Assembly: GCA_023391005.1 (NCBI GenBank)
Contig: JAEWBS010000115.1
Location: forward strand, 1-10,736
From: Bacillota bacterium
Lineage (GTDB): Bacteria > Bacillota > Clostridia > Oscillospirales > Ruminococcaceae
DNA: 10,736 bases
Direction of reading: 5' to 3'
In this document: one piece after another, positions 1 through 6,586 of the stretch
Numbering within the stretch: position 1 is the stretch's first letter
Layout of the letters: each line of letters starts with the position of its first letter
The notes under the pieces: generated by a model
Told to the model about the DNA's origin: nothing
The model's database searches: none
Seen by the model: only the letters and a program-made list of their open reading frames with translations
Position numbers and translations under genes: made by a program

Positions 1-1583
1 TCGGCGCTAAAAACGAATTCACCACCTCGCTGCTGCATGGCGTAACCGGCAGCGGCAAAACACAGGTTTTTTTACGCCTTATAGAAGATGTGCTGGCTAG
101 GAACCGGCAGGCGATGGTTTTAATCCCTGAGATATCGCTGACGCCGCAGACCGTCGCAAAATTCAACGCGCGGTTTGGCGCGCGGGTAGCGGTGCTGCAC
201 TCGTCACTCTCAATGACCGAGCGGCTTGACGAGTGGCAGCGCATCCGCGAGGGCAGAGCCGATATTGTCGTCGGTACCCGCTCGGCGGTATTCGCGCCGC
301 TACGGAACATCGGGCTCATCGTCATCGACGAGGAGCAGGAGCACACTTATCATTCCGAGAGTGCCCCCCGCTACCACGCGCGGGATATCGCCCGGCTGCG
401 CGGCAAGACGCATGGCGCACAGGTATTGCTCTGCTCGGCGACCCCTTCGGTCGAGAGCTATTACAACGCCGTCAACGGCCGCTATCATCTGGTGGAGCTT
501 GGCGAGCGCTATTCGGCCAACCCGCTGCCCGACGCGCTGACGGTGGACATGCGTACCGCCCCGGTGAGCGCCATTTCAAACACGCTTTCAGAAGAGCTTT
601 GCGAGCAGCTTCGAGAAACGATCGAGCGCGGTGAGCAGGCCATTTTGCTTTTAAACCGGCGCGGCTACAACACGATGGTCAAATGCTCCTCCTGCGGGGA
701 GGAAGCGCGCTGCCCTCATTGCTCGATTCCGCTGACCTACCACGCGGCCAACCGCAGGCTTGTTTGCCACTACTGCGGCTACTCCCGTGCCGAAAACGCG
801 CCGTGCGACCATTGTAAGAGCGCCATGCTGCGCTATACCGGCGTCGGCACCCAGCGCATCGAGGAAGAGCTCAACACGCTGTTTTCGCCCGCGCGCATTC
901 TGCGTATGGATATGGACACCACGATGTCGCGCTTTGCACACCAGCGCGGGTTCGAGGCCTTTGCCAGAGGCGATTATGATATCATGGTCGGCACCCAGAT
1001 GGTCGCGAAGGGGCTCGATTTTCCCAACGTGACGCTTGTGGGGGTGCTGACGGCCGACCAGTCGCTTTACGGCGAGGATTTTCGCAGCTTTGAGCGGACG
1101 TTTTCGCTGATCACACAGGTGGTGGGGCGCTGCGGACGGGCTGAAAAGCCGGGCCGCGCCATCATACAGACCTTTACGCCCGAAAACCGCATTCTCGCGC
1201 TCGCCGCTGCGCAGGACTACAAAGCGTTTTACGCCGAAGAAATCGGCTATCGCCGTATAGGGCTGTATCCGCCCTTTTGCGATATGGTCTGCGCCGTGTT
1301 CTGGGCCGAAAAAGAAGCGGTCGCCGTTGAGAGTGCCAAAGCCTACAGCCGTCAGTTTATTGAGCTGGCACGTCAAAACTATCCCGACCTGCCGATACGT
1401 CTGCTCGGCCCCGCCGAATGTCGGCCCTACCGCGTGGCGGGGCGGTACCGTTGCCGATTGCTGGTCAAATGCCGCAGCGGTAAAAGAACGCGGGCGCTGT
1501 TTGCCGAGATGCGCGAATGGTACCATCACCAAAAAAACACGGCGGCTCTGACGCTGGATTTTTATTACGATTCCAACCTCTGA
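1..1583 (+). CDS. priA: Primosomal protein N' (PriA), replication restart DNA helicase, 5'-truncated
   Basis: This is the C-terminal 526 codons of a superfamily 2 helicase that reloads the replisome at stalled forks; the frame is open from base 3, so the start and the N-terminal DNA-binding domain (roughly 200-280 residues by family length) lie upstream. Visible in order: Walker A GVTGSGKT (bases 39-62), motif II as DEEQEHTY where the common form is DEEH, PRYHARD just after it, and a zinc region with four CxxC pairs (CSSC, CPHC, CHYC, CDHC) that in PriA binds two zinc ions. Then come GVGTQRIEEEL, GTQMVAKGLDFP (motif V), QVVGRCGR (motif VI, usually QVAGRAGR) and a GRYRCRLLVK C-terminal strand. 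All parts needed for helicase activity after the Walker A box are present. It ends in TGA 48 bases before def, the neighbour expected in Firmicutes. The identification is very secure; the DEEQ and QVVGRCGR forms are probably lineage variants. Confidence 0.97.
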   Translation, partial: GAKNEFTTSLLHGVTGSGKTQVFLRLIEDVLARNRQAMVLIPEISLTPQTVAKFNARFGARVAVLHSSLSMTERLDEWQRIREGRADIVVGTRSAVFAPLRNIGLIVIDEEQEHTYHSESAPRYHARDIARLRGKTHGAQVLLCSATPSVESYYNAVNGRYHLVELGERYSANPLPDALTVDMRTAPVSAISNTLSEELCEQLRETIERGEQAILLLNRRGYNTMVKCSSCGEEARCPHCSIPLTYHAANRRLVCHYCGYSRAENAPCDHCKSAMLRYTGVGTQRIEEELNTLFSPARILRMDMDTTMSRFAHQRGFEAFARGDYDIMVGTQMVAKGLDFPNVTLVGVLTADQSLYGEDFRSFERTFSLITQVVGRCGRAEKPGRAIIQTFTPENRILALAAAQDYKAFYAEEIGYRRIGLYPPFCDMVCAVFWAEKEAVAVESAKAYSRQFIELARQNYPDLPIRLLGPAECRPYRVAGRYRCRLLVKCRSGKRTRALFAEMREWYHHQKNTAALTLDFYYDSNL

Positions 1584-1615
1584 TGATAAACGCTTTTTTG
1601 GCGTGACGCTCAAAC

Positions 1616-1622
1616 GAAAGGA
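1616..1622 (+). promoter_or_regulatory. Ribosome binding site for def
   Basis: GAAAGGA lies 9 bases before the GTG at 1632. It supports the GTG start for peptide deformylase; the protein then begins MAIRRIL, the normal N-terminus of the family. Confidence 0.75.
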
Positions 1623-1631
1623 TGTTACAAA

Positions 1632-2096
1632 GTGGCAATACGCAGAATTTTAAATGAGACCGACGAGATACTGCGCAAGACCTCCCGCCCGGTGGAGAAA
1701 TTTGACGACCGGCTTCACACGCTGATAGACGATCTGGCCGAAACGATGGAAGAGGCCAACGGCGTGGGGTTGGCGGCCCCGCAGGTGGGCGTGCTGCGCC
1801 GCGTTGTAACCATCGATGTTGGGGACGGCGTCATTGAGATGATCAACCCCGAGGTGGTTTACGAGAGCGCCGAGCAGATCGACGACGCCGAGGGCTGCCT
1901 CTCCTCCCCCGGAGAATACGGCATGGTCAAGCGCCCGAAGAAGGTGCGCGCCAAATATTTTGACCGACACGGCAATCTGTGCGAGATTGAGGGCGAGGGG
2001 CTCTTGGCCCGCGCCATTTGCCATGAGACCGATCACCTCAACGGCAGACTGTTTAAAGATCTTGTCTCGAGAATGCTCGATGAAGACGAATATTAA
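1632..2096 (+). CDS. def: Peptide deformylase
   Basis: A 154-residue metalloenzyme that removes the N-formyl group from the initiator methionine of nascent proteins at the ribosome exit. All three family motifs are visible: GVGLAAPQ at residues 44-51 (motif 1, with the oxyanion-binding glutamine), EGCLSS at 87-92 (motif 2, metal ligand C89; many homologues have EGCLSV), and HETDH at 131-135 (motif 3, ligands H131 and H135, catalytic E132). Its short length and lack of insertions fit a type 1-like deformylase. The GTG start is supported by GAAAGGA upstream and by the conserved N-terminal helix start. It lies 48 bases after priA and is followed by a 167-base gap before fmt, the gene for the opposing reaction; the two are normally directly adjacent in Firmicutes. 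Nothing suggests loss of function. Confidence 0.97.
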   Translation: MAIRRILNETDEILRKTSRPVEKFDDRLHTLIDDLAETMEEANGVGLAAPQVGVLRRVVTIDVGDGVIEMINPEVVYESAEQIDDAEGCLSSPGEYGMVKRPKKVRAKYFDRHGNLCEIEGEGLLARAICHETDHLNGRLFKDLVSRMLDEDEY

Positions 2097-2263
2097 ATGA
2101 TGCACAACGGCTTGCCGCTTTGTGGTACGCCGGTTATATCGTTCACTTATGCCGGTGGCATAATAAGCACCACAATTTCAGATCGATGCGGTATTAGCGC
2201 ATCAACGGCATTGCGCTTTTAGCAACTGTTTATGTTAAGGCGCGCAGGGAGGACTATTTAACC
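2097..2263 (+). promoter_or_regulatory. Structure-rich def-fmt intergenic region, possible leader or attenuator
   Basis: No coding potential is seen in this 167-base gap. It holds several inverted repeats. CACAA+CGG at 2103-2110 pairs with CCG+TTGTG at 2115-2124 with a two-base bulge. TTATGCC (2147-2153) pairs with GGCATAA (2157-2163) across a 3-base loop. GATGCG (2185-2190) pairs with CGCATC (2198-2203). AGCGCA (2196-2201) pairs with TGCGCT (2212-2217), followed by TTT. The last two share bases 2198-2201, so only one can form at a time, the geometry of an antiterminator/terminator switch. The terminal stem is only 6 bp and its T run is short, so termination would be weak. I recognise no known riboswitch or T-box sequence. 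The AGGGAGGA ribosome binding site for fmt is at 2246-2253. Function is inferred only. Confidence 0.35.
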
Positions 2264-3190
2264 ATGAGAATTGTGTTTATGGGCACGCCCGATTTTGCGG
2301 TGCCCTCGCTGCAACGCTTAATCGACGACGGCCACGAGATCGCGGCGGTCTACAGCCAGCCCGATAAGCCGCAGGGGCGGCACTTTGAGCTGACCCCGCC
2401 GCCCGTCAAGGTCTTGGCGCAGCGGCACGGCGTTGCGGTCTATCAGCCCGAGACACTCAAAGACGCCGCGGCGCAGGCACAGCTTGCATTGCTTGCGCCT
2501 GAGCTGATTGTGGTGGCGGCCTACGGCAAGCTATTGCCGCAGGCGGTGCTGGATATTCCGCCGAAGGGCTGCATCAACGTGCACGGTTCCCTGCTGCCCA
2601 AATATCGCGGGGCCGCGCCGATTCAGTGGGCGGTTATCAACGGCGAGCCGGTCACCGGCGTGACCATCATGCAGATGGCGCAGGGGCTCGATACCGGAGA
2701 TATGCTGTTACAGAAAGAAACGCCGATCGGTGAAAACGAAACAGCCGGCGAGTTGTTTGAACGCATCGCGGCGCTGGGCGCTGAGGCGCTGTCAAAAACA
2801 ATTGCGATATTGGATACCCTCACACCCATCCCGCAGGACGACACACTGGCCTGCTGGTCGCCGCCGCTCAAAAAAACCGACGGTGAGATCGACTGGTCGC
2901 AAGATGCAAAAGCGATTTACGCACGCATTCGGGGCGTGACACCTTGGCCGGGCGCGTATACGCTGTTTAACGGCAAGCGGATGAAGATTCACCGCGCGGC
3001 TGTATATAGCGATGTTGAAGATGTTAAGGCCGGTGGCATGCCCGGCGCGCTGCTGGATGACAAGCGTCTAATTATCGGCTGCGGCAGCGGCGCGATCAAG
3101 TTGCTTGAGGTTCAGCTCGAGGGTGCAAAACGTATTGCGGCGGCGGATTTTATCCGAGGACAGCGGCTGACTTTGGGCAAGCTATTCTAA
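2264..3190 (+). CDS. fmt: Methionyl-tRNA formyltransferase
   Basis: A 308-residue cytosolic enzyme that transfers a formyl group from 10-formyl-tetrahydrofolate to initiator Met-tRNA. The N-terminal Rossmann domain opens with MRIVFMGTPDFAVP. SQPDKPQGR at 31-39 is the tRNA-acceptor loop region, usually TQPDRPAGR. NVHGSLLPKYRGAAPIQW at 105-122 holds the catalytic N105 and H107, and GLDTGDML at 141-148 holds the third catalytic residue D143. The C-terminal tRNA-binding domain covers about 205-308, including the TPWPGAYT segment. Length matches the family (about 310). The ATG is set by AGGGAGGA 10 bases upstream. It follows def after an unusually long gap and is followed 25 bases later by the zinc peptidase gene, probably in one transcript. 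The HGSL form (HASL in many homologues) is a mild variant. Confidence 0.98.
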   Translation: MRIVFMGTPDFAVPSLQRLIDDGHEIAAVYSQPDKPQGRHFELTPPPVKVLAQRHGVAVYQPETLKDAAAQAQLALLAPELIVVAAYGKLLPQAVLDIPPKGCINVHGSLLPKYRGAAPIQWAVINGEPVTGVTIMQMAQGLDTGDMLLQKETPIGENETAGELFERIAALGAEALSKTIAILDTLTPIPQDDTLACWSPPLKKTDGEIDWSQDAKAIYARIRGVTPWPGAYTLFNGKRMKIHRAAVYSDVEDVKAGGMPGALLDDKRLIIGCGSGAIKLLEVQLEGAKRIAAADFIRGQRLTLGKLF

Positions 3191-3215
3191 AACACCTTTT
3201 AAAGGAGGAGTTTGC

Positions 3216-3920
3216 ATGTTTGGACTTGGCGGATATTACGGCATCGACAGCCTTTATCTGATTCTGGTGCTGCCGGCTATCCTTTTCTCACTGTGGGCGC
3301 AGACCAAGGTGCAGGGCACTTTTTCGCGCTATCAAAAAGTCCGCAGCTATTCCGGCTACACCGGTGCGGACGTGGCCCGGCGTATCTTGGACGACAACGG
3401 GCTTTATAACGTGCGCATCGAGCATATCAAAGGGTCGCTGACCGACCACTACGATCCGAGGGATCAGGTCGTCCGTCTTTCGGACAACGTCTATGGCAGC
3501 AACTCGATCGCGGCGCTGGGTGTTGCCGCGCATGAGACGGGGCATGCGGTACAGCACGCCACCGGCTACGGACCACTGAGCATCCGCAACGCGATTATTC
3601 CGATTACAAATTTCGGCTCGCAGCTGGCTATGCCGCTGATTCTGGCGGGCTTTTTGCTCAACTTTGAATCGCTGATCGGCATTGGCATCCTCTGTTTTGC
3701 GACGGTGACGCTGTTCCAGCTTATTACGCTGCCGGTGGAGTTTGATGCGAGCGCCCGCGCCATGCGCACGCTCGATGGAGACGGCATTTTGCAGGGCGAC
3801 GAGGTGCCTCAGACCCGTAAGGTGCTCACAGCCGCCGCGTTGACCTATGTGGCCGCGTTGATCGTTTCGGCGGCGCAGCTATTGCGCCTTGTGCTGCTGT
3901 TTAACCGCAGGCGCGATTAA
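3216..3920 (+). CDS. YugP-like membrane zinc metallopeptidase (Zn_peptidase_2 family)
   Basis: A 234-residue predicted membrane protease. It has a hydrophobic N-terminal segment at about 11-28, a soluble part with HYDPRDQVVRLSDNVY at 78-93, and the gluzincin-type motif HETGH at 106-110 inside AAHETGHAVQHA. Two membrane segments follow at about 134-151 and 154-173. PVEFDAS at 173-179 probably supplies the third zinc ligand (E175) by analogy with other HEXXH families. A last membrane segment lies at about 203-229 before a basic RRRD tail. This matches the B. subtilis YugP type, whose substrate is not known to me. A strong AAAGGAGGAG site (3201-3210) lies just before the ATG. It is 25 bases after fmt, so probably cotranscribed with def/fmt, and is followed by a 312-base gap. 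Family assignment is confident; the biological role is open. Confidence 0.9.
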   Translation: MFGLGGYYGIDSLYLILVLPAILFSLWAQTKVQGTFSRYQKVRSYSGYTGADVARRILDDNGLYNVRIEHIKGSLTDHYDPRDQVVRLSDNVYGSNSIAALGVAAHETGHAVQHATGYGPLSIRNAIIPITNFGSQLAMPLILAGFLLNFESLIGIGILCFATVTLFQLITLPVEFDASARAMRTLDGDGILQGDEVPQTRKVLTAAALTYVAALIVSAAQLLRLVLLFNRRRD

Positions 3921-3989
3921 TTTTGAGAAGTATCAGGCCTTTGATATGTATAGACAAAGCTAATCGTCAGGGCAAAATGCTTGAAATGC

Positions 3990-4009
3990 ACTCCGCGTTC
4001 GGCGTTTTT
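3990..4009 (+). terminator. Candidate weak intrinsic terminator downstream of the zinc peptidase gene
   Basis: The stem pairs A3990-T4005, C3991-G4004, then after one T/C mismatch C3993-G4002, C3994-G4001 and G3995-C4000, around a CGTT loop, and runs into TTTTT at 4005-4009. Placed 70 bases after the peptidase stop, it could end the upstream transcript. The stem is short and imperfect, so efficiency is doubtful. Confidence 0.35.
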
Positions 4010-4125
4010 ATGCTTTGCGCTTTGCCCGCGCAATCCTCTCGGTTTTTGCTTTTAAGAATACTTTAAAACGGGTATTATTTTGCCGTCCCGCGCTGTTTCA
4101 AGGTCGGCAGGCGATCGATCAGCCC

Positions 4126-4155
4126 TTGTCCGTATCGTCCGCTCAGAACGGACAA
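4126..4155 (+). repeat. 8-bp inverted repeat upstream of rsmB, with an overlapping alternative stem
   Basis: TTGTCCGT (4126-4133) and ACGGACAA (4148-4155) are perfect reverse complements around a 14-base loop, followed by the T-rich TTTGTTTAGCTTTT. A second GTCCG (4137-4141) within the loop can also pair with CGGAC (4149-4153), giving an alternative smaller hairpin. It could be a terminator, an attenuator or an operator; the sequence alone does not decide. Confidence 0.4.
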
Positions 4156-4156
4156 T

Positions 4157-4187
4157 TTGTTTAGCTTTTGCCGAATATCCGTATCAT
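4157..4187 (+). promoter_or_regulatory. Weak candidate sigma-A promoter for the rsmB operon
   Basis: TATCAT at 4182-4187 matches 5 of 6 bases of the TATAAT -10 box. The best upstream partner is TTGTTT at 4157-4162 (TTG only), with a 19-base spacer, longer than the preferred 17. Other combinations, such as TATTAT at 4073-4078, are no better. This is a guess based on the need for a promoter somewhere in this gap. Confidence 0.2.
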
Positions 4188-4194
4188 TCTATCC

Positions 4195-4207
4195 GCGACA
4201 GTGTCGC
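4195..4207 (+). repeat. 13-base palindrome just upstream of rsmB, operator-like
   Basis: GCGACA G TGTCGC is a perfect palindrome about one central base, 25 bases before the rsmB ATG. If TATCAT at 4182-4187 is the -10 box, it would overlap the transcription start and could bind a dimeric repressor. It does not match the Firmicute LexA box (GAACnnnnGTTC). A palindrome of this size is not rare by chance in a gap this long. Confidence 0.3.
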
Positions 4208-4218
4208 CCTGACGGCAC

Positions 4219-4226
4219 AGAAAGGA
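4219..4226 (+). promoter_or_regulatory. Ribosome binding site deciding the rsmB start
   Basis: AGAAAGGA ends 6 bases before the ATG at 4233. The nearby ATG at 4229 is out of frame and too close to the site, and the in-frame TTG at 4080 has no such site. Confidence 0.7.
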
Positions 4227-4232
4227 TCATGC

Positions 4233-5519
4233 ATGAGTATTACTGCCCGACAGGTGGCGGCTAAGGCGCTGCTGCGCGTTGACCGCGGCGGCTATTCGCA
4301 GCTGACGCTGGACGCCGCGCTCGAAAAGGCGCGGTTGCCCGCGCGTGACGCGGCCTTTGCCTCGGCACTGTTTTATGGCACGCTGGAGCGGCGGCTGACG
4401 CTGGACCATTGCATTGCCAAATACGCCCGCCACCCGCTGACCGATACGGTGGCAGCCATTCTGCGGCTGGCGTTTTATCAGCTGATCTATATGGATTCAG
4501 TCCCGAACCACGCCGCCGTCGATGAGGCTGTGGATATGGCCAAGGCGATGGGGCAGCGCGCCGCCTCAGGTATGGTCAACGGTATGCTGCGTAGCTTTTT
4601 GCGCGATGGCTGCGCAATTCCGCCCGTCTCAGGCGGGCTGGCTGCCAAACTTGCGATTGAATATTCCTGCAACGAGGATCTGACCGCGCTGTTTCTAGAC
4701 TGGTGCGGCGAGCAAGAAACGCGCGCGCTGCTCGCGGCTTCGATGGGCCGCCCGCCGCTTTATATCCGCGTTAACACGCTTAAAACCGATGCTGAGACGC
4801 TGCTCTCGCATCTTTCAAAACATGACTGCAAGGCCGTTGACCGCCTTTTGGACGGCAACTGCATTGAGATAGAGGGCGACGCGGTACACACCGTGTCGCA
4901 TAAAATAGGCTTTTTCCATGTGCAGGACGTCTGTTCCCAGCAGGCGGCGCTGACGCTGGAAGCCGCCCCCGGTGAGCGTATTCTGGATGTCTGTGCGGCG
5001 CCCGGTTCCAAGAGCTTTGTGCTGGCGCAGCAGATGCAAAACCGCGGCGAGGTTGTCGCCTGCGACGTCGCCCCCGCGCGGCTTGAGCTCATCCGTCAGG
5101 GTGCCAAGCGGCTTGGCATCGGCATCATCACGGTAAAAACCAACGACGGGGCCGTGCTAAACGACGATCTGGGGCAGTTTGACCGCATTCTCTGCGACGT
5201 ACCCTGTTCGGGGCTGGGTGTTCTGCGCCGCAAGCCGGAGATTAAATATCGCAGCGCCCAATCGCTAAAGGGGCTGCCCGAGCTCCAGTATAAAATCCTA
5301 AAAACTTCCGCACACTATTTAAAAGCGGGCGGGGTTTTGGTTTATTCTACCTGCACCATCAACCCTGCTGAAAACGAGCGGGTGGTTGAGGCCTTTTTAA
5401 AGGAACACCCCGACTTTTCCCCCGCGCCCTTTGAGGGGGCCGACTGGCACAAGACCTTTCTGCCCCAGCGCCAAGGCGGCGACGGCTTCTTTATTTCACG
5501 CATCAGGAGAGACAGATGA
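4233..5519 (+). CDS. rsmB: 16S rRNA (cytosine-967-C5)-methyltransferase RsmB
   Basis: A 428-residue SAM-dependent methyltransferase forming m5C967 in 16S rRNA. The N-terminal NusB-like RNA-binding domain covers about 1-135 (ARQVAAKALLRV, RDAAFASALFYGTLERR, PNHAAVDEAVDMAK). The Rossmann methyltransferase domain follows: SAM motif I ILDVCAAPGSKS at 250-261 (usually CAAPGGKT), FDRILCDVPCSGLGVLRRKP at 316-335 with D322 and C325, and YSTCTINPAENE at 371-382 with the likely nucleophile C374. The C-terminus DGFFISRI is typical. The start at 4233 is chosen from the ribosome binding site and because MSITARQVAAKALLRV matches the family N-terminus. Its TGA overlaps the rlmN ATG (ATGA at 5516-5519), so translation is probably coupled. 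It is likely the first gene of a six-gene operon. The G-to-S and T-to-S changes in motif I are mild. Confidence 0.96.
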   Translation: MSITARQVAAKALLRVDRGGYSQLTLDAALEKARLPARDAAFASALFYGTLERRLTLDHCIAKYARHPLTDTVAAILRLAFYQLIYMDSVPNHAAVDEAVDMAKAMGQRAASGMVNGMLRSFLRDGCAIPPVSGGLAAKLAIEYSCNEDLTALFLDWCGEQETRALLAASMGRPPLYIRVNTLKTDAETLLSHLSKHDCKAVDRLLDGNCIEIEGDAVHTVSHKIGFFHVQDVCSQQAALTLEAAPGERILDVCAAPGSKSFVLAQQMQNRGEVVACDVAPARLELIRQGAKRLGIGIITVKTNDGAVLNDDLGQFDRILCDVPCSGLGVLRRKPEIKYRSAQSLKGLPELQYKILKTSAHYLKAGGVLVYSTCTINPAENERVVEAFLKEHPDFSPAPFEGADWHKTFLPQRQGGDGFFISRIRRDR

Positions 5520-6586
5520 ACGCACAGCAGACAGTCGCCGAAAAACTGGATATTCTCTCGCTGCTGCCCGCCGAGCTTGAAGCGCTCGTGCGCGAGATGG
5601 GGCAGCCCGCATTTAGGGCAAAGCAGCTTTTTGGCTGGCTGCATGGCAAAATGGCGGCCGGCTTTGATGAGATGACCAATCTGCCGGCGGCGTTTCGCAC
5701 AGCTTTGGCCGAACGCTGCTACATAACGCAGCTTGAAGTCAGGCGATGTCAGACCGCGTCGGACGGCACGGTCAAATATCTGTTTGCGCTGCCCGACGGC
5801 AACACCATCGAGTCGGTGCTTATGCGGCACGACTATGGCAATTCGCTGTGCATTTCGTCACAGGTGGGCTGCCTGATGGGCTGCCGGTTCTGCGCCTCGA
5901 CCATCGGGGGCAGGGTGCGCAACCTGACCGCCTCCGAAATTCTCGCCCAGCTCTACACCGTGACTAAAGAGACCGGTGAGCGGGTCGATTCGGTCGTTAT
6001 GATGGGCATCGGCGAGCCGCTTGATAACTTTGAGAATGTCGTGCGGTTTTTAGAGCTGGTGCGCGATCCGAACGGTTTAAACCTCTCGCACCGACATATT
6101 TCGCTCTCAACCTGCGGGTTGGTGGATAAAATTGACGATTTAGCTGCACTTTCTTATCAGTTGACCCTTTCGGTCTCACTGCACGCCTGTGATAATGAGA
6201 CGCGTGATCAGATTATGCCGGTTAATAAACGCTATCCGGTCGAAACGCTGCTGGCGGCCTGCCGCCGGTATTTTGAGAAGACCGGGCGGCGCATCTCGTA
6301 CGAATACGCGCTGATTGCGGGGGTCAACGACAGTCCGCAGCAGGCTAGAAAGCTCTTGGCGCTGCTCAAAGGTCAGAGCTGTCATGTGAACTTAATCCCG
6401 GTCAACCCGGTGGCCGGAACCGGCTTTGTGCGCGGCAGCCGCAAGCAGGCCGAGGAATTCAGGGACATATTGATATCAGGCGGACTTTCCGCCACAATCC
6501 GGCGGGAGCTTGGCGGCGAAATAGACGCCGCTTGCGGCCAGCTGAGAAGAAAAGACGCGAAAGGAGGCGATGCGCAATGTGGATAG
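5516..6586 (+). CDS. rlmN: Dual-specificity 23S rRNA/tRNA adenine-C2 methyltransferase RlmN (radical SAM)
   Basis: A 356-residue radical SAM enzyme that makes 2-methyladenosine at A2503 of 23S rRNA and, in characterised homologues, at A37 of some tRNAs. An N-terminal helical RNA-binding region (about 1-95, PAFRAKQLFGWLH) precedes the radical SAM barrel. The 4Fe-4S ligands are C119, C123 and C126 in CLMGCRFC. C112 corresponds by spacing (seven residues before the cluster) to E. coli C118, and C340 near the C-terminus (DAACGQLR) to the methyl-carrying C355, so both mechanistic cysteines are present. Also seen are MMGIGEPLDN at 162-171, SLSTCGLVDKI at 196-206, HACDNETRDQIMPVN at 223-237 and VNLIPVNPV at 291-299. 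AGGAGAG (5505-5511) precedes the ATG. It overlaps rsmB by 4 bases and the phosphatase gene by 10. Met in MPVN and absence of a Cfr-type sequence favour RlmN over Cfr. Confidence 0.97.
   Translation: MNAQQTVAEKLDILSLLPAELEALVREMGQPAFRAKQLFGWLHGKMAAGFDEMTNLPAAFRTALAERCYITQLEVRRCQTASDGTVKYLFALPDGNTIESVLMRHDYGNSLCISSQVGCLMGCRFCASTIGGRVRNLTASEILAQLYTVTKETGERVDSVVMMGIGEPLDNFENVVRFLELVRDPNGLNLSHRHISLSTCGLVDKIDDLAALSYQLTLSVSLHACDNETRDQIMPVNKRYPVETLLAACRRYFEKTGRRISYEYALIAGVNDSPQQARKLLALLKGQSCHVNLIPVNPVAGTGFVRGSRKQAEEFRDILISGGLSATIRRELGGEIDAACGQLRRKDAKGGDAQCG
6560..6567 (+). promoter_or_regulatory. Ribosome binding site deciding the phosphatase start
   Basis: AAAGGAGG lies 9 bases before the ATG at 6577, inside the end of rlmN. 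An ATG at 6570 is in another frame and only 2 bases away, so the phosphatase starts at 6577 and not at the in-frame upstream codon at 6532. Confidence 0.8.

Larger units (their letters stand above)
3921..4232 (+). other. 312-base non-coding gap between the zinc peptidase and rsmB
   Basis: No gene is supported here. The rsmB frame stays open back to a TTG at 4080, but the added 51 residues (SRSAGDRSALVR and similar) do not look like the family and lack a ribosome binding site. The stretch is visibly more AT-rich than its surroundings from about 3921 to 4080. It holds a weak terminator-like hairpin (3990-4009) enclosed by a long-range repeat GGGCAAA (3970-3976)/TTTGCCC (4021-4027). It also holds an 8-bp inverted repeat (4126-4155), an 8-base direct repeat TCCGTATC (4129-4136 and 4178-4185), and a 13-base palindrome (4195-4207). 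It probably ends the def/fmt/peptidase transcript and starts the rsmB operon. Confidence 0.6.

Noticed and set aside
1588..1602. ACGC-T-rich-GCGT repeat between priA and def as a terminator
   Set aside because: The stem is only 4 bp and the T run is in the loop rather than after the stem.
651..1613. Long open frame of 320 codons on the minus strand opposite priA
   Set aside because: It lies wholly antisense to a conserved helicase, has no recognisable domain, and such shadow frames are expected in GC-rich genes with biased third positions.
2186..2198. 13 bases (ATGCGGTATTAGC) identical to a conserved piece of the 16S rRNA minus strand
   Set aside because: Flanking bases do not match 16S rRNA, and one 13-base match between a 10 kb window and an rRNA gene is expected by chance about half the time.
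4080..4232. 51-codon N-terminal extension of rsmB from a TTG
   Set aside because: No ribosome binding site, composition unlike the family, and the ATG at 4233 has a good site and the conserved N-terminus.
5342..5830. Minus-strand open frame across the rsmB-rlmN junction
   Set aside because: It spans the overlap of two conserved + strand genes and shows no recognisable motif.
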